A stretch of DNA of 64,000 nt, from contig JBCCIS010000025.1 of assembly GCA_039028155.1 (NCBI GenBank), positions 1 to 64,000 on the forward strand, written 5' to 3'. The stretch is from Pseudomonadota bacterium (GTDB lineage: Bacteria > Pseudomonadota > Alphaproteobacteria > SP197). A model generated the notes under the pieces. That model saw only the letters and a list, made by a program, of their open reading frames with translations. It did no database searches and was not told where the DNA came from. Positions 25,301 to 34,370 of this stretch are shown in pieces (positions within the stretch are counted from its first letter, which is position 1; every line of letters starts with the position of its first letter). Both the position numbers and the translations under genes were made by a program.

Positions 25301-25804
25301 GATCATGGCGTCGACCAGCGCAAACTCGCTTTGGTGCGCCGAGGTCGAGGACTTGCAGGTATGGTCGTCGCCGGCCAGCACCAGGACGCCGCCATGGGGC
25401 GAGGTGCCCGCCGTGTTGCCGTGCTTCAGCGCATCGCCCGACCGGTCGATGCCCGGCCCCTTGGCGTAGAATAGGGCGAAGACGCCGTCGACGGTGGCGT
25501 CGTCGAACAGATGCGTCTGCTGCGTCCCCCAGACCGCCGTCGCCGCCAGATCCTCGTTGACCCCGGGATTGAACCGGATGCCGGCGTCGTCGGCAAAGCG
25601 CCCGGCCTGCCACAACGCCATGTCGATCGCGCCCAAGGGCGAGCCGCGATAGCCCGTGACATAGGCCCCGGTGTTGAGCCCGGCCGCGCGATCGCGCGCA
25701 TGCTGCAGCATGGGCAGGCGCACCAGCGCATGGGTGCCCGACATCAAGACGCGCCCCTTGTCGAGGGCGTAACGGTCGTCCAACGCGACGTCGGCGAGGG
25801 TCAT
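22325..25804 (-). CDS. indolepyruvate ferredoxin oxidoreductase, fused alpha-beta subunits
   Basis: An 1159-residue fused enzyme. Domain order: N-terminal pyrimidine-binding domain (YVTGYRGSPLGAIDMALWQ), transketolase-like TPP domain (IPYFCSGCPHSSST, then GIGCHYLVQSMDRE and INIGDGTY-type metal site), 4Fe-4S clusters (CEGCGDCGLTSNC and CNKDFTCVDGFC), and a C-terminal gamma-type domain (GVGGTGVVTIAQVLG). It oxidatively decarboxylates aryl- or branched-chain 2-oxo acids to acyl-CoA with ferredoxin. Full-length compared with homologues of about 1150-1180 residues. It is followed by the SDR gene. Confidence 0.93.
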   Translation of the reverse strand: MTLADVALDDRYALDKGRVLMSGTHALVRLPMLQHARDRAAGLNTGAYVTGYRGSPLGAIDMALWQAGRFADDAGIRFNPGVNEDLAATAVWGTQQTHLFDDATVDGVFALFYAKGPGIDRSGDALKHGNTAGTSPHGGVLVLAGDDHTCKSSTSAHQSEFALVDAMIPILHPAGVQEFLDLGLHGWAMSRFSGLWTGFMLVSETVDTTATVEIDPARVQVTLPRDVALPPEGVHLRLPDDALAKEERLHRYKLDLATAYVRANGLDQKIFGRADARLGIVTTGKSYLDVRQALDEIGLTPGLAEEMGLALYKVAMPWPLEPDGIAAFAAGLDTVLVVEEKRALIEPQIRDQLYHLPDGKRPLVIGKKDEAGATILPSWDELSPAMIGDVIAGRLARFGIGGELAERAARLNQKLSAGRGDAAPISRIPYFCSGCPHSSSTRVPDGSQAFAGIGCHYLVQSMDRETLTFTQMGAEGANWNGLFPFRETNHVFVNIGDGTYVHSGSLAIRAAVSAGVNVTYKILYNDAVAMTGGQAPEGHPTVPQITHQLYGEGVRRIAVVTDEPGKYPADAGFAKGVSVHDRKELDAVQRGLREVKGVSALIYDQVCATEKRRRRKRGLMADPDKRVFINEAVCEGCGDCGLTSNCLSVQPVETAFGRKRQIDQSSCNKDFTCVDGFCPSFVTVEGAAVRKPAAATIDPALFENLPEPELPDLARPWSILIAGVGGTGVVTIAQVLGMAAHLEGKGVAVLDQIGLAQKYGGVTSNVRIAAEPGGLFASKIGVGGTDLLLGCDLVQAASADVIARLGDDRSNAIVNSHETPTGDFTRQPDAPLYGDLLRARIEKACGGDHTRFDDTAALGTALFGDSIVSNIMLLGLAYQMGVVPLSAEAIERAVALNGTAIDLNIAAFRTGRLLGHAPEKVMKLAEAARPALPHRHVPDTLDELMALHKRHLSAYQNAAYAERYAELVQKVRAAEAKALPGHDDLTQAVASSYAKLLAYKDEYEVARLYGDRAFARQLAQTFDGDAKLHVHLAPPLLARTDTATGRPEKRKFGPWILPVFGVLARMKGLRGTALDPFGHSAERKMERRLISDFEADIALILDRLDAGNHALAAELAALPLTMRGFGPVKQANVEKAEARRPALRDALAHGGVAAAEAAQ

Positions 25805-25912
25805 GGGGTGTCCCGTGATGTGGTCACGGTGAGGTTAGTGGAAATGGGGGGCGAGGGGCGAGGGTAGTGCATGCCGGACAAACCAGAGGCACGTTTGCGA
25901 TGTTGATGCAAT

Positions 25913-27991
25913 TTAGTTTGCGGCAGGTTCTTCAATATCGGGCACCTGGAAAATTGAAGGCGATCCTGACCTAAATGCTTTGCCAACTGCTATTGCTTGT
26001 CGTGGCCGGAGCATAGGCAATGCTGCCACCATGTCGCTGCCCATGTAGTTCGTCAGAAAATCAGTGCTAGTCTTATCGAACTGCTGAAAGGCGACAATCG
26101 AATTGCACTGCGTCAAGATCGTCTTTGATACATTTGCTGTTCGCTGCGCGATTACCATGAAGCCGATACCATACTTACGTCCCTGTAAGGCGATCTGACC
26201 AATGCTGTTGACGAGCGCCTGTGCGCCCCTGTCATCAGAGCCAATGAAATTCCACTCAGGGACGACGGTGTGAGCTTCTTCGAGTACGACACAGACTTGG
26301 TGACCGAAGTCGTTTTCGGTCTTGGCAATATGAAAGAGGGTCCGAAAGAACCATCGGGTGTAATCTAGTATGCCAGTCGTATTTGAAACATCAGGAAGTT
26401 CAAAAATTGATATTGGGTCTTCGGAGTTTAGAAATGTTTCGATATCTATTTGAAACTGATTCTTTAGAGTCTCTTCGTTTTCGTCGATAACTCTTTGATC
26501 TCTTTGGTTCGCAAACTTTGCCATTTCTTCTGAGATTGAGTCTATCGCTCTGAATAGAATCTCTGCCTGATTAGACTCGATAATTGATGCAACATTCAGA
26601 TCGGCAAACCGTTGACCATACTCATTCGTGAAGTCTACACAGATAACCTTTGTACCATCTTGGGCGAAGCGACGGATTAAGTCTCTCGCAAAGACTGACT
26701 TGCCAGAGCCAGTTACTCCCAAGATTGCAAGGTGGTGGCTAATCGCCTCTTTCTTGTTAAGGAGTATCGGAAAGTTTGTCTCTGGAATCTGCCCGACTAG
26801 CAGTTCGTCAGGTGGAGGTACCACAGGTGCTGTGCGCCTAGCCAAATAGACTGGCGAGTTTACTTCCGGTACCCAGCCGAATCGGTCGAACGAGAGTGTT
26901 TCGTTGTTCCAGATGCCAAGTTGCACGGCCTCCCCAATGACGAGACCCGCCTCGTTTTTGCTTTCGAGCAGTTCAATGTTCGTTGTGCCTTGAACGATTT
27001 GGTAGAGTACCCGCTCCTCGCCGATAGGAATTTCTAGCAACGTCCCTTCTGCAACGGGAACCCTGGACCCGTACTGAAATCGCAGTTTCAGAATGCTGCT
27101 TTTTTCGACTGCTACTCCGACGAACCTGTCGAGCAGGTCTTCGGCATCCTCGGGCGTCACCTTGTACACGACGTTGTCTTGGATTGCGTCGTGACTGGGT
27201 TCCTCGCCGACTGAGTTCGCAATGTCAGGAGTGGTGAGTACCTTAATCCACTGTTCTCGATTTAGCAGGTAGTTATCGAAGATAAGGCCTTTTCGAACTT
27301 TTCCCGACTCATCCATTGAATAGCGAAACTCCACAAAGTCGAAACGCCGGACGGGTTTCCTCTCCTTGTAAAGCTTTACCAGAAAGGTGTTCTTAGACTG
27401 GACGCCGAATATCTCCCCAATATCGCTAGAGTGCGACTGTTCGCGCTTGAACAATCCCAAAAAGAATCGCTTTGGGTCGGCTAATAGTATTATCGCACTG
27501 TACACGAACAAGATGATAAAGAACGTCGACTGGCTATCTACGTAGAAGAGCATTGTCAGTATGAACAGTGCGAAGTACAGCAGCCGCCCGTTGCCGAAGG
27601 TCGTTGCAAACCCTCTCAGATAATTTGAAACTCTGTTTTGCGGGCTGGCGGTGGACTTTTCGTTGTCCAACAAAAGCAATGCGACCAACGCTGCTGCAGC
27701 CATTAGTAGGTTGTAACAGAAGAAAATCACATACCAAATCCCAAGGCCTTCTAGTTCCTGCCGTAATGGCGCAAGGACCAAGAGAATTGATGTTGATGCG
27801 GCGAGAACATCAGTGGGCTTCGTAAACCAGTGTTCCACGAACAGTGCTACAAAAGAGATCATTATCAAAGATGTGAAAATGACGGTGCCTGTGCTGGAAC
27901 TTGGTACCATTGCGCCTTGCCACAGATAAAAGATTGCCATCAAGGCAATGAGAGTGGTGAGGAAGAGCGCAATCCTATGACGTTTTCTCAT
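25913..27991 (-). CDS. membrane-anchored HerA/DUF87-type ATPase
   Basis: A 692-residue protein. Residues 1-175 hold about five or six hydrophobic segments (IALFLTTLIALMAIFYLW; VIFTSLIMISFVALFV; WYVIFFCYNLLMAAAALVAL; YFALFILTMLFYV; FIILFVYSAIILLA). A soluble beta-rich part follows, then the ATPase: Walker A GVTGSGKS near 425, VDFTNEYG, Walker B VCVVLEEAHTVVPEW near 567, and GFMVIAQRTANVSKTIL, the HerA sensor region. HerA/FtsK-fold enzymes pump or remodel DNA, or act in defence complexes with nucleases; membrane-bound forms are poorly understood. ATG 27991 has GGAAGG at the right distance, better than GTG 28015. Confidence 0.82.
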   Translation of the reverse strand: MRKRHRIALFLTTLIALMAIFYLWQGAMVPSSSTGTVIFTSLIMISFVALFVEHWFTKPTDVLAASTSILLVLAPLRQELEGLGIWYVIFFCYNLLMAAAALVALLLLDNEKSTASPQNRVSNYLRGFATTFGNGRLLYFALFILTMLFYVDSQSTFFIILFVYSAIILLADPKRFFLGLFKREQSHSSDIGEIFGVQSKNTFLVKLYKERKPVRRFDFVEFRYSMDESGKVRKGLIFDNYLLNREQWIKVLTTPDIANSVGEEPSHDAIQDNVVYKVTPEDAEDLLDRFVGVAVEKSSILKLRFQYGSRVPVAEGTLLEIPIGEERVLYQIVQGTTNIELLESKNEAGLVIGEAVQLGIWNNETLSFDRFGWVPEVNSPVYLARRTAPVVPPPDELLVGQIPETNFPILLNKKEAISHHLAILGVTGSGKSVFARDLIRRFAQDGTKVICVDFTNEYGQRFADLNVASIIESNQAEILFRAIDSISEEMAKFANQRDQRVIDENEETLKNQFQIDIETFLNSEDPISIFELPDVSNTTGILDYTRWFFRTLFHIAKTENDFGHQVCVVLEEAHTVVPEWNFIGSDDRGAQALVNSIGQIALQGRKYGIGFMVIAQRTANVSKTILTQCNSIVAFQQFDKTSTDFLTNYMGSDMVAALPMLRPRQAIAVGKAFRSGSPSIFQVPDIEEPAAN

Positions 27992-28406
27992 GTTCGATCG
28001 CCTTCCCTTTGGCACGTGTGAGTTGATTCAATCCATGATCGCTCGAAACTCGATTGCAAAACATAGCGCACAAGTACATTTGCTTACCCTTTGGTCAAAG
28101 AGCGCAAATGTCATGATCGTTGTCCAGTTGCCGGTTGGTGTCCATTCAGCCTTGTCCGGAGGATATTTTGAGATACATGGAAGTGCTGTCGTTGGGATGG
28201 TGCAGACTTACATCGCGGGCGTTGGCCAGCCGAGACCTCCGAACGTCCACCTGGCCACGGTCTCAGACCAAATACAATTGGACCAAACTGCAACTCAGTT
28301 TGATTTGGGCCCGATTGCCTATGTTTGATTTTGGTTAGATGTGCATCGCTAATGAAATTTATGTATTGTACCCGAAAATTTTTTCAGAGATCGCAATTGC
28401 GTTCAA
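27992..28406. other. intergenic region in the AT-rich island with a nested inverted repeat
   Basis: A 415-base stretch between the divergent HerA-type gene and the small membrane protein. Short open frames occur on both strands but none has a ribosome-binding site, domain or codon bias that I can support. A nested palindrome at 28076-28111 is the only clear structure. Confidence 0.5.
28076..28111. repeat. nested inverted repeat upstream of the HerA-type gene
   Basis: Outer arms ACATTTGC (28076-28083) / GCAAATGT (28104-28111) and inner arms CTTTG (28089-28093) / CAAAG (28096-28100) share one centre region. It lies about 85 bases upstream of the HerA-type start on the minus strand, a usual place for an operator. 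Confidence 0.45.
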
Positions 28407-28976
28407 ATGGAAGATTTAAAAGGAAAGCGCTTTCTTATTATTCGTATCGCTTGGCGAATATCGTCAGCCTTTCTTCTTGCGATCGGTCTTGTTTCTCTTA
28501 CTCAGCGTTTATACCTGATCGATTGGAGTGAATGGTTTCTCCAAATAGCAGATGTTTATAGAGATATTGTTTATCCGCCATTTAGATGGCTCTACTATAT
28601 TCTAGGTGTAGATATTCCCGACTACGTAAGTGACGTTATCGTAGTCTATTTTTTGTTTGGTGGCGGGATCTGCACTATTTTGATTTATCACAATCTTATG
28701 GGTGGGCGAAAAGGTGAGACCAGGTTCGCACGAGTTGTATGGAGATTGGCATATGTTGTTTGGCCCATAATTGTGCTTGCGGCGATCTTTGGGCCGTTTT
28801 TACTGCCACTCGTCGAACTCATCAAGAATGGACAGAGAGGAGAGATGGCAAAGAAGTATTGGAATCTTCGAATGCTAGTAAGACTACCCATAGGGATGAT
28901 GTTAATTCTAATTGTAGCGGGCTTGCTGCAAGCTTCAGTATTTTTGGTGGCGCTTGCGTACAACTACTTCATTTAG
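28407..28976 (+). CDS. hypothetical membrane protein in the AT-rich island
   Basis: A 189-residue protein with about four hydrophobic segments: AWRISSAFLLAIGLVSL, VSDVIVVYFLFGGGICTILI, VVWPIIVLAAIFGPFLLPLV and PIGMMLILIVAGLLQASVFL. Between the second and third is a basic loop (GGRKGETRFARVVWR). No family is recognised. No ribosome-binding site is evident before the ATG, so the start is uncertain. Its AT-rich codons match the island. It could be a membrane partner of the HerA-type ATPase, but that rests only on position. Confidence 0.62.
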   Translation: MEDLKGKRFLIIRIAWRISSAFLLAIGLVSLTQRLYLIDWSEWFLQIADVYRDIVYPPFRWLYYILGVDIPDYVSDVIVVYFLFGGGICTILIYHNLMGGRKGETRFARVVWRLAYVVWPIIVLAAIFGPFLLPLVELIKNGQRGEMAKKYWNLRMLVRLPIGMMLILIVAGLLQASVFLVALAYNYFI

Positions 28977-28993
28977 AAATCAGACGGATTTAT

Positions 28994-29320
28994 TTATTCT
29001 CTTTCGAACGAGAAGTGTTCCGTCGGTTCAAGCGGATCCTCAAGTTCGCTAACGGGTGTGTCAATCTCGTAGAGCCCGAGGGCTTCTGCGAGCCGATAGG
29101 CCGATTCTACGGATGTAAATGATGCCAGAACATCTAAACCACCTATCGGATCATTCGCATCATACTCGCACAAATAATACCCTGTTGACCGTCCTTTGAT
29201 CCCAGCATCCTGTAGTTGGTCACGAGTGATAGGGCCAATATAGATCATTGGCCCGCCAGCAACCTGCCCGCTAAAGTAGCGGTCACCATCGCTATCATTC
29301 AACTGCCTGGAGGTAACCAT
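28994..29320 (-). CDS. hypothetical protein
   Basis: A 108-residue soluble protein of unknown family, with a compact core (MIYIGPITRDQLQDAGIKG, then YYLCEYDANDPIGGLDVLA and ESAYRLAEALGLYE) that looks like an alpha/beta fold. It is convergent with the small membrane protein. Its ATG at 29320 shares bases with the ATG of the divergent gene at 29319 (the CATG at 29318-29321). Since the other start has a strong ribosome-binding site, this one may really begin at Met25 (29248). Confidence 0.55.
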   Translation of the reverse strand: MVTSRQLNDSDGDRYFSGQVAGGPMIYIGPITRDQLQDAGIKGRSTGYYLCEYDANDPIGGLDVLASFTSVESAYRLAEALGLYEIDTPVSELEDPLEPTEHFSFERE

Positions 29321-30032
29321 GCGCGAAAAGCCTCGAATTTCTGCGACGAAACTCGCAGAGTATATGTGCGCGTCGTTCGCCCGAAAAAGAGCAATCCTTC
29401 AAGAGAACAAATTCCCGCAGGAAGTTGCGATGGTCCGGTGGACTCAGGCCGAGCGACCTATCGCTCAATACGTTGCGGAAGGAAGCTCTGAACTTGGTTT
29501 CCTTGATCGAGAAATAGAGAAGCTACAGGCAACCGATCCGGATACAGAGTTCAAGACTCAAAATCGGGATTTGTGTGTTGAAGCTCTGGAGACGTTTAAG
29601 CAGCTTTCAAATCAACTTCTGCTGACTGACTTCAAACGTTCTGTCGGTCCGACGAGACAGAGTATGCCAATCGCGATCAATGGAGTTGTGGTTAGCGTGT
29701 TGCCTCAGATCATCCTTGAGAGCATGACCCGAAAGGGTGAAAAGGTGGTTGGAGGAGTTAAGTTCAGCTTTCCAAAATCTCATCCGCTAAAAGAGACTTC
29801 AGCGGAATTCCTTTCGACCCTAGTTCATTGGCATTGTGAGGAACATCTGAGCACACTGGGTAGATCTGACATGCGTCTCTGCTATGCGGTCGATGTGCCC
29901 ACTTCAACCGTGTTTCAACCGCCCAAGACTTACAAGCGTCGGCGCCAATACATACAAGAGGCTTGCCATGAAATCGTACAGCGCTGGCCCAATGTTCCTG
30001 CGCCCACCGGCTACACCGAGGCAGATACATAG
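29319..30032 (+). CDS. hypothetical protein, possible degenerate PD-(D/E)XK-like fold
   Basis: A 237-residue protein. The start has an excellent GGAGG 6 bases upstream. The N-terminal part (ISATKLAEYMCASFARKRAILQ) is helical; the C-terminal part has a strand pattern GVVVSVLPQIILE, then GEKVVGGVKFSF and MRLCYAVDVPTSTVF, ending in KTYKRRRQYIQEACHEI. The order resembles a PD-(D/E)XK core, but the first expected acidic residue is Gln (LPQIIL), so a nuclease is doubtful. I recognise it only as a conserved alphaproteobacterial hypothetical. It is the last gene of the island. Confidence 0.65.
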   Translation: MREKPRISATKLAEYMCASFARKRAILQENKFPQEVAMVRWTQAERPIAQYVAEGSSELGFLDREIEKLQATDPDTEFKTQNRDLCVEALETFKQLSNQLLLTDFKRSVGPTRQSMPIAINGVVVSVLPQIILESMTRKGEKVVGGVKFSFPKSHPLKETSAEFLSTLVHWHCEEHLSTLGRSDMRLCYAVDVPTSTVFQPPKTYKRRRQYIQEACHEIVQRWPNVPAPTGYTEADT

Positions 30033-30231
30033 GATCAAATAAGTGCTTAGGTTTCATCCTCTTAATGACTTCCAACATGATGCGGTGCGAGCTTAAACAG
30101 TCTCGTGTGTTTAGCTAAACACATGCAGTCAAGAATCGTTTGTCTTAATGAGGCAACGCCATCTACTAGCAGCGCATTGACGAGTCATCGGACGATCACC
30201 GCCGATACGTGCGCTGGCCGCATCTGCTGCC

Positions 30232-31497
<1,266 letters not shown>

Positions 31498-31955
31498 AAG
31501 AGATTCCTTAATGACCGGGTGGCGCGGGCGGCTGTTGCGCACGCGGCTATCCCGGCTTGTTGCCTGCCCCGGGCGCGTGCCGGTGCGGCGGTGTTTTTAT
31601 GATTGTTCCCGGGATGGTGTGCCGCCCGGAGAAGACCGCCCGCGGACGATGTTGTCCGTGGTGCCGGTGATTTTCTCCTGCGATGTCCTGGGGCCCGGTG
31701 GCTGGAAGCCGGGGCACTAAGAAACGGCGCTTCGCGCGATCGCGAGACAATGTACGACGCTCACATGGGGTCTCGTGGCCGGACTGTCAAGCAAATCAGT
31801 TTGTTAGACGGCCAGCGAGAAAGGTTAACGGATGTGACGCCTGGCACGGCCCCAGGGGCGAATATCGGGTAAACCGGGCGTTCACAATCGCGCCAGATGC
31901 GTCGCCAGGCGGCCCGCGGCGGTAAAGTAGACGAAGTCAAACGAGGAGAGAGCGC
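31498..31955. other. intergenic region between divergent rhlE and TPR/ATP-grasp genes
   Basis: A 458-base stretch with promoters for both genes expected. Open frames exist but none is supported. A hairpin CCGCGGAC (31640-31647) / GTCCGTGG (31654-31661), with one G-T pair, lies in the long rhlE leader; RhlE leaders are often regulated by temperature, but nothing more specific is visible. Confidence 0.45.
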
Positions 31956-33701
31956 GTGGCGCCACTTGAGGAAATCGGCCGGATTCACCAGCTTGCGCGG
32001 ACGGGCAAGATGTCGGAGGCGTTTCTCGCGGCTTGCGCCCTTGCCGGCCAGCATACGGATACGGTCGATGCGACGCGCCTTGCGATGGATCTGGGCCTGC
32101 GCGTGCACGGGCCTCAGGGCCCGGACGGCATCGCCCAAACCATGGCGAAGGATCACGCCGGCAGCCCGGCGGCCGGTTATGCGGCCTGTTATGCGCACGT
32201 GTGCGCCGGCCGGCTGGATGCCGCGCGTACCGAGACCGAGGCGCGGCTGGCCGAACAACCGGACGCGGTGGATCTGGGCCTGTTGCTGGCGGAGATCCAT
32301 CACCGGCAGTCAGGCGCGGTCGAGGCCATCGCCTGCCTTCAGGACCTCTTGAGCCGCCGGCCGGATACACCCCGCTATCACGCGACCATGGCCACGCTCC
32401 ATGCGCAAGACGGCCAGCTTGAGGCTGCCGTCGACCACGCCGCGAAGGCGCGCGCGCTGGGTCTGGCCTCGGTCGCCAACGACCAGCTTCTGGGCCAGGT
32501 CCTGTGCCGCCTGGAGCGTTACGACGAGGCCTCGGAGGTGTTGGAGCACAGCAACCGGGCCGCGCCGGAGAATTTCGCGACGCTGGCCTATCTCTCGGTC
32601 GTGCGTCATGCCCATGGCAATGGCATGGGCGCCCTGGAAGCCGTCGGCCAGGCGATCGAGCAGAGGCCGTTCAGCGTGCGCGGACCCGATGCCGGGACGA
32701 CCGCGTCTTTGACCGTGGTGGTCGTTGAGAACTGCGATCCGTCGTTCTTCAGACGCCCCAATATCCTGAACTACAACGACCGCAACTTCGCCGGTTACCT
32801 GACCGCGTCCGACATGCGCATGGTGCACACGCCGTTGACGCCGGTCGCGCCGCACTACCTGGATCGCGCCGGCATTCGCCCGGATGTCGTGCTGAACAAC
32901 GCCGTCATGCCAGAGGCCCTGGCCGACAAGCAGCGTGAGTTCTACGGCGCCTTCAAGTCTCACTATCAGGACGCCGGCGTGCCGGTGGTCAACGGTCTGG
33001 ACGCCGTCGATGCCAGCGGCCGCGAGCAGAACAGCCACCGGTTCGAGGCCGAGACCGGCTTCATCATGCCGAGGCTGCACAAAATCGCGCCCGCCATGGC
33101 GCCGGCCGACGGCATCATCGCCGACATCGAATCCAAGTTCACGTGGCCGGTCCTGGTCCACCATCCGAAGACCAGCCTGGCCCAGGGCACACGCAAGTTC
33201 GACGGACCGGATGCGTTGCGCGAAGCGATCATCGACATGACCATGCCCGAATACCTGGTCACCCAGTTTCACGAGTGCCGCGACGACGAAGGCGTCAGCC
33301 GCCAGTACCGGATCGTGGTGATCGACGGCGAACCGTTTGTCGAACGGGCGAATTCGCAGGAAGGGTTCATCACCGACGATACCCTGCGCCAAACGCCGGC
33401 GTGGCAGGAGCGCGGGTTCGACAAGGTCGAACAGGCTTTCCTTGCCGATCCCGATGGTGCTCTTGGCTTCGACTGGAAAAGCGTTTTCGCGCCGATCATC
33501 GAGAAGACGCCCTTGGATATCTATGGCTTCGACTTCAGTGTGACGCGGGACGGTGTGCCCGTCGTCTTCGAGATCAACGCCGCGATGAACTTGTTCAACC
33601 TGAACGACGCGCAGGCCTTGCCCTATCTCGCCGATCTCTATCAGAAGCTCAACGATCGGACCGTCGCGTACCTGAAGACAAAGGCGGGAAAGCCCGCTTA
33701 A
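31956..33701 (+). CDS. TPR protein with C-terminal ATP-grasp-like domain
   Basis: A 581-residue protein with two parts. Residues 1-230 are TPR-like helical repeats (SPAAGYAACYAHVCAGRLDA; RYHATMATLHAQDGQLEAAV; ANDQLLGQVLCRLERYDEAS). Residues about 250-575 resemble an ATP-grasp enzyme: VDFVLNN-type start (PDVVLNNAVMPEAL), KFTWPVLVHHPK as the ATP-lysine strand region, QYRIVVIDGEPF, and a C-terminal IYGFDFSVTRDG then VVFEINAAMNLFN, the Glu-x-Asn metal site. Ligation of a carboxylate to an amine or thiol is expected; substrate unknown. The start is GTG 31956 behind GAGGAGAG. Confidence 0.72.
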   Translation: MAPLEEIGRIHQLARTGKMSEAFLAACALAGQHTDTVDATRLAMDLGLRVHGPQGPDGIAQTMAKDHAGSPAAGYAACYAHVCAGRLDAARTETEARLAEQPDAVDLGLLLAEIHHRQSGAVEAIACLQDLLSRRPDTPRYHATMATLHAQDGQLEAAVDHAAKARALGLASVANDQLLGQVLCRLERYDEASEVLEHSNRAAPENFATLAYLSVVRHAHGNGMGALEAVGQAIEQRPFSVRGPDAGTTASLTVVVVENCDPSFFRRPNILNYNDRNFAGYLTASDMRMVHTPLTPVAPHYLDRAGIRPDVVLNNAVMPEALADKQREFYGAFKSHYQDAGVPVVNGLDAVDASGREQNSHRFEAETGFIMPRLHKIAPAMAPADGIIADIESKFTWPVLVHHPKTSLAQGTRKFDGPDALREAIIDMTMPEYLVTQFHECRDDEGVSRQYRIVVIDGEPFVERANSQEGFITDDTLRQTPAWQERGFDKVEQAFLADPDGALGFDWKSVFAPIIEKTPLDIYGFDFSVTRDGVPVVFEINAAMNLFNLNDAQALPYLADLYQKLNDRTVAYLKTKAGKPA

Positions 33702-33703
33702 CG

Positions 33704-34354
33704 TCAGTCGTTGTCGTCCAGCCCGGCGCCGGCACCAGCCAGCCGCGACTCCTCGGTGGCGGGCGCAAACGTGCGTTGGGCAAACGCATCAAGCCGCCGC
33801 CACGCCTCCGCATCGACTGGCTGACGTTGAATGCACGCCGGCGACACCATCGGTGTTGTTGCGGCAAGGGCGCACGTCACCGTTTCGGCAACGGCGACGT
33901 CGCGCTGATCGCGCCGGCCCTCAAAGGCCAACCCATCCGCCGTTACGGTCAAGACGGCGCCTTCCCAGCGCAGCACGATCGCTTTGCCCGTTTGTTTGGC
34001 GATTGCGGCCGCATAGGGCGCCAGGAAGACGGGATCGGCGATCGCGCCCAGTACAAGCTCGTCGCCGGCGGTGATAGCGGCAGCCTGGTCCGACAGCATC
34101 GGTCCGGCGATCAACGGACAGAGTTGACCGCGCGGCGCACGCCAGACGCCGTCCTGGTCGACCGGGGCTAGATCGGCGTAGGCCAAACGATCAATGTCGC
34201 CCAAACGCTTGGCAAGCAGGTCCGCACCGGGTTCGCCGTGCTCGGTCAGCCAGCGCGCGGCCTTGCCGGCCTCTTCGGCCAAGCCCCAGGAAAGCCCCGC
34301 GCCGCGCGCGGCGCGTTTGCCCATGGACTCGATCTCGTTGAAGGAGAACGTCAA
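33704..34354 (-). CDS. DUF3726 family protein
   Basis: About 216 residues. LTFSFNEIESMGKRAARGAG then LSWGLAEEAGKAARWL is the DUF3726 signature. The family is small and its role unknown. I place the start at TTG 34354, which opens the conserved segment, rather than at 34495 inside the upstream gene. It lies 16 bases after the 560-residue conserved hypothetical gene, so the two are probably co-transcribed and may act together. No good ribosome-binding site is seen; coupled translation is possible. Confidence 0.75.
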   Translation of the reverse strand: MTFSFNEIESMGKRAARGAGLSWGLAEEAGKAARWLTEHGEPGADLLAKRLGDIDRLAYADLAPVDQDGVWRAPRGQLCPLIAGPMLSDQAAAITAGDELVLGAIADPVFLAPYAAAIAKQTGKAIVLRWEGAVLTVTADGLAFEGRRDQRDVAVAETVTCALAATTPMVSPACIQRQPVDAEAWRRLDAFAQRTFAPATEESRLAGAGAGLDDND

Positions 34355-34370
34355 CGCCCGGCGCCGGTCT

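Larger units (their letters stand above)
25860..30200. other. AT-rich genomic island (limits approximate)
   Basis: Base composition drops sharply compared with the GC-rich flanks, from just after the indolepyruvate oxidoreductase start to just before the rhlE stop. It holds a membrane HerA-type ATPase, a small membrane protein and two unknown genes, with spaced genes and different codon use (many A/T third positions). No integrase, transposase, tRNA end or flanking direct repeat was found. The signature suggests horizontal gain, perhaps of a defence or conflict locus. Confidence 0.7.

Noticed and set aside
27990-28328. 112-residue open frame upstream of the HerA-type gene
   Set aside because: No ribosome-binding site, domain or island-like codon use; it crosses the nested inverted repeat.
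25860-30200. Prophage or integrative element for the AT-rich island
   Set aside because: No integrase, transposase, phage structural gene, tRNA end or flanking direct repeat was found; only composition and gene content support transfer.
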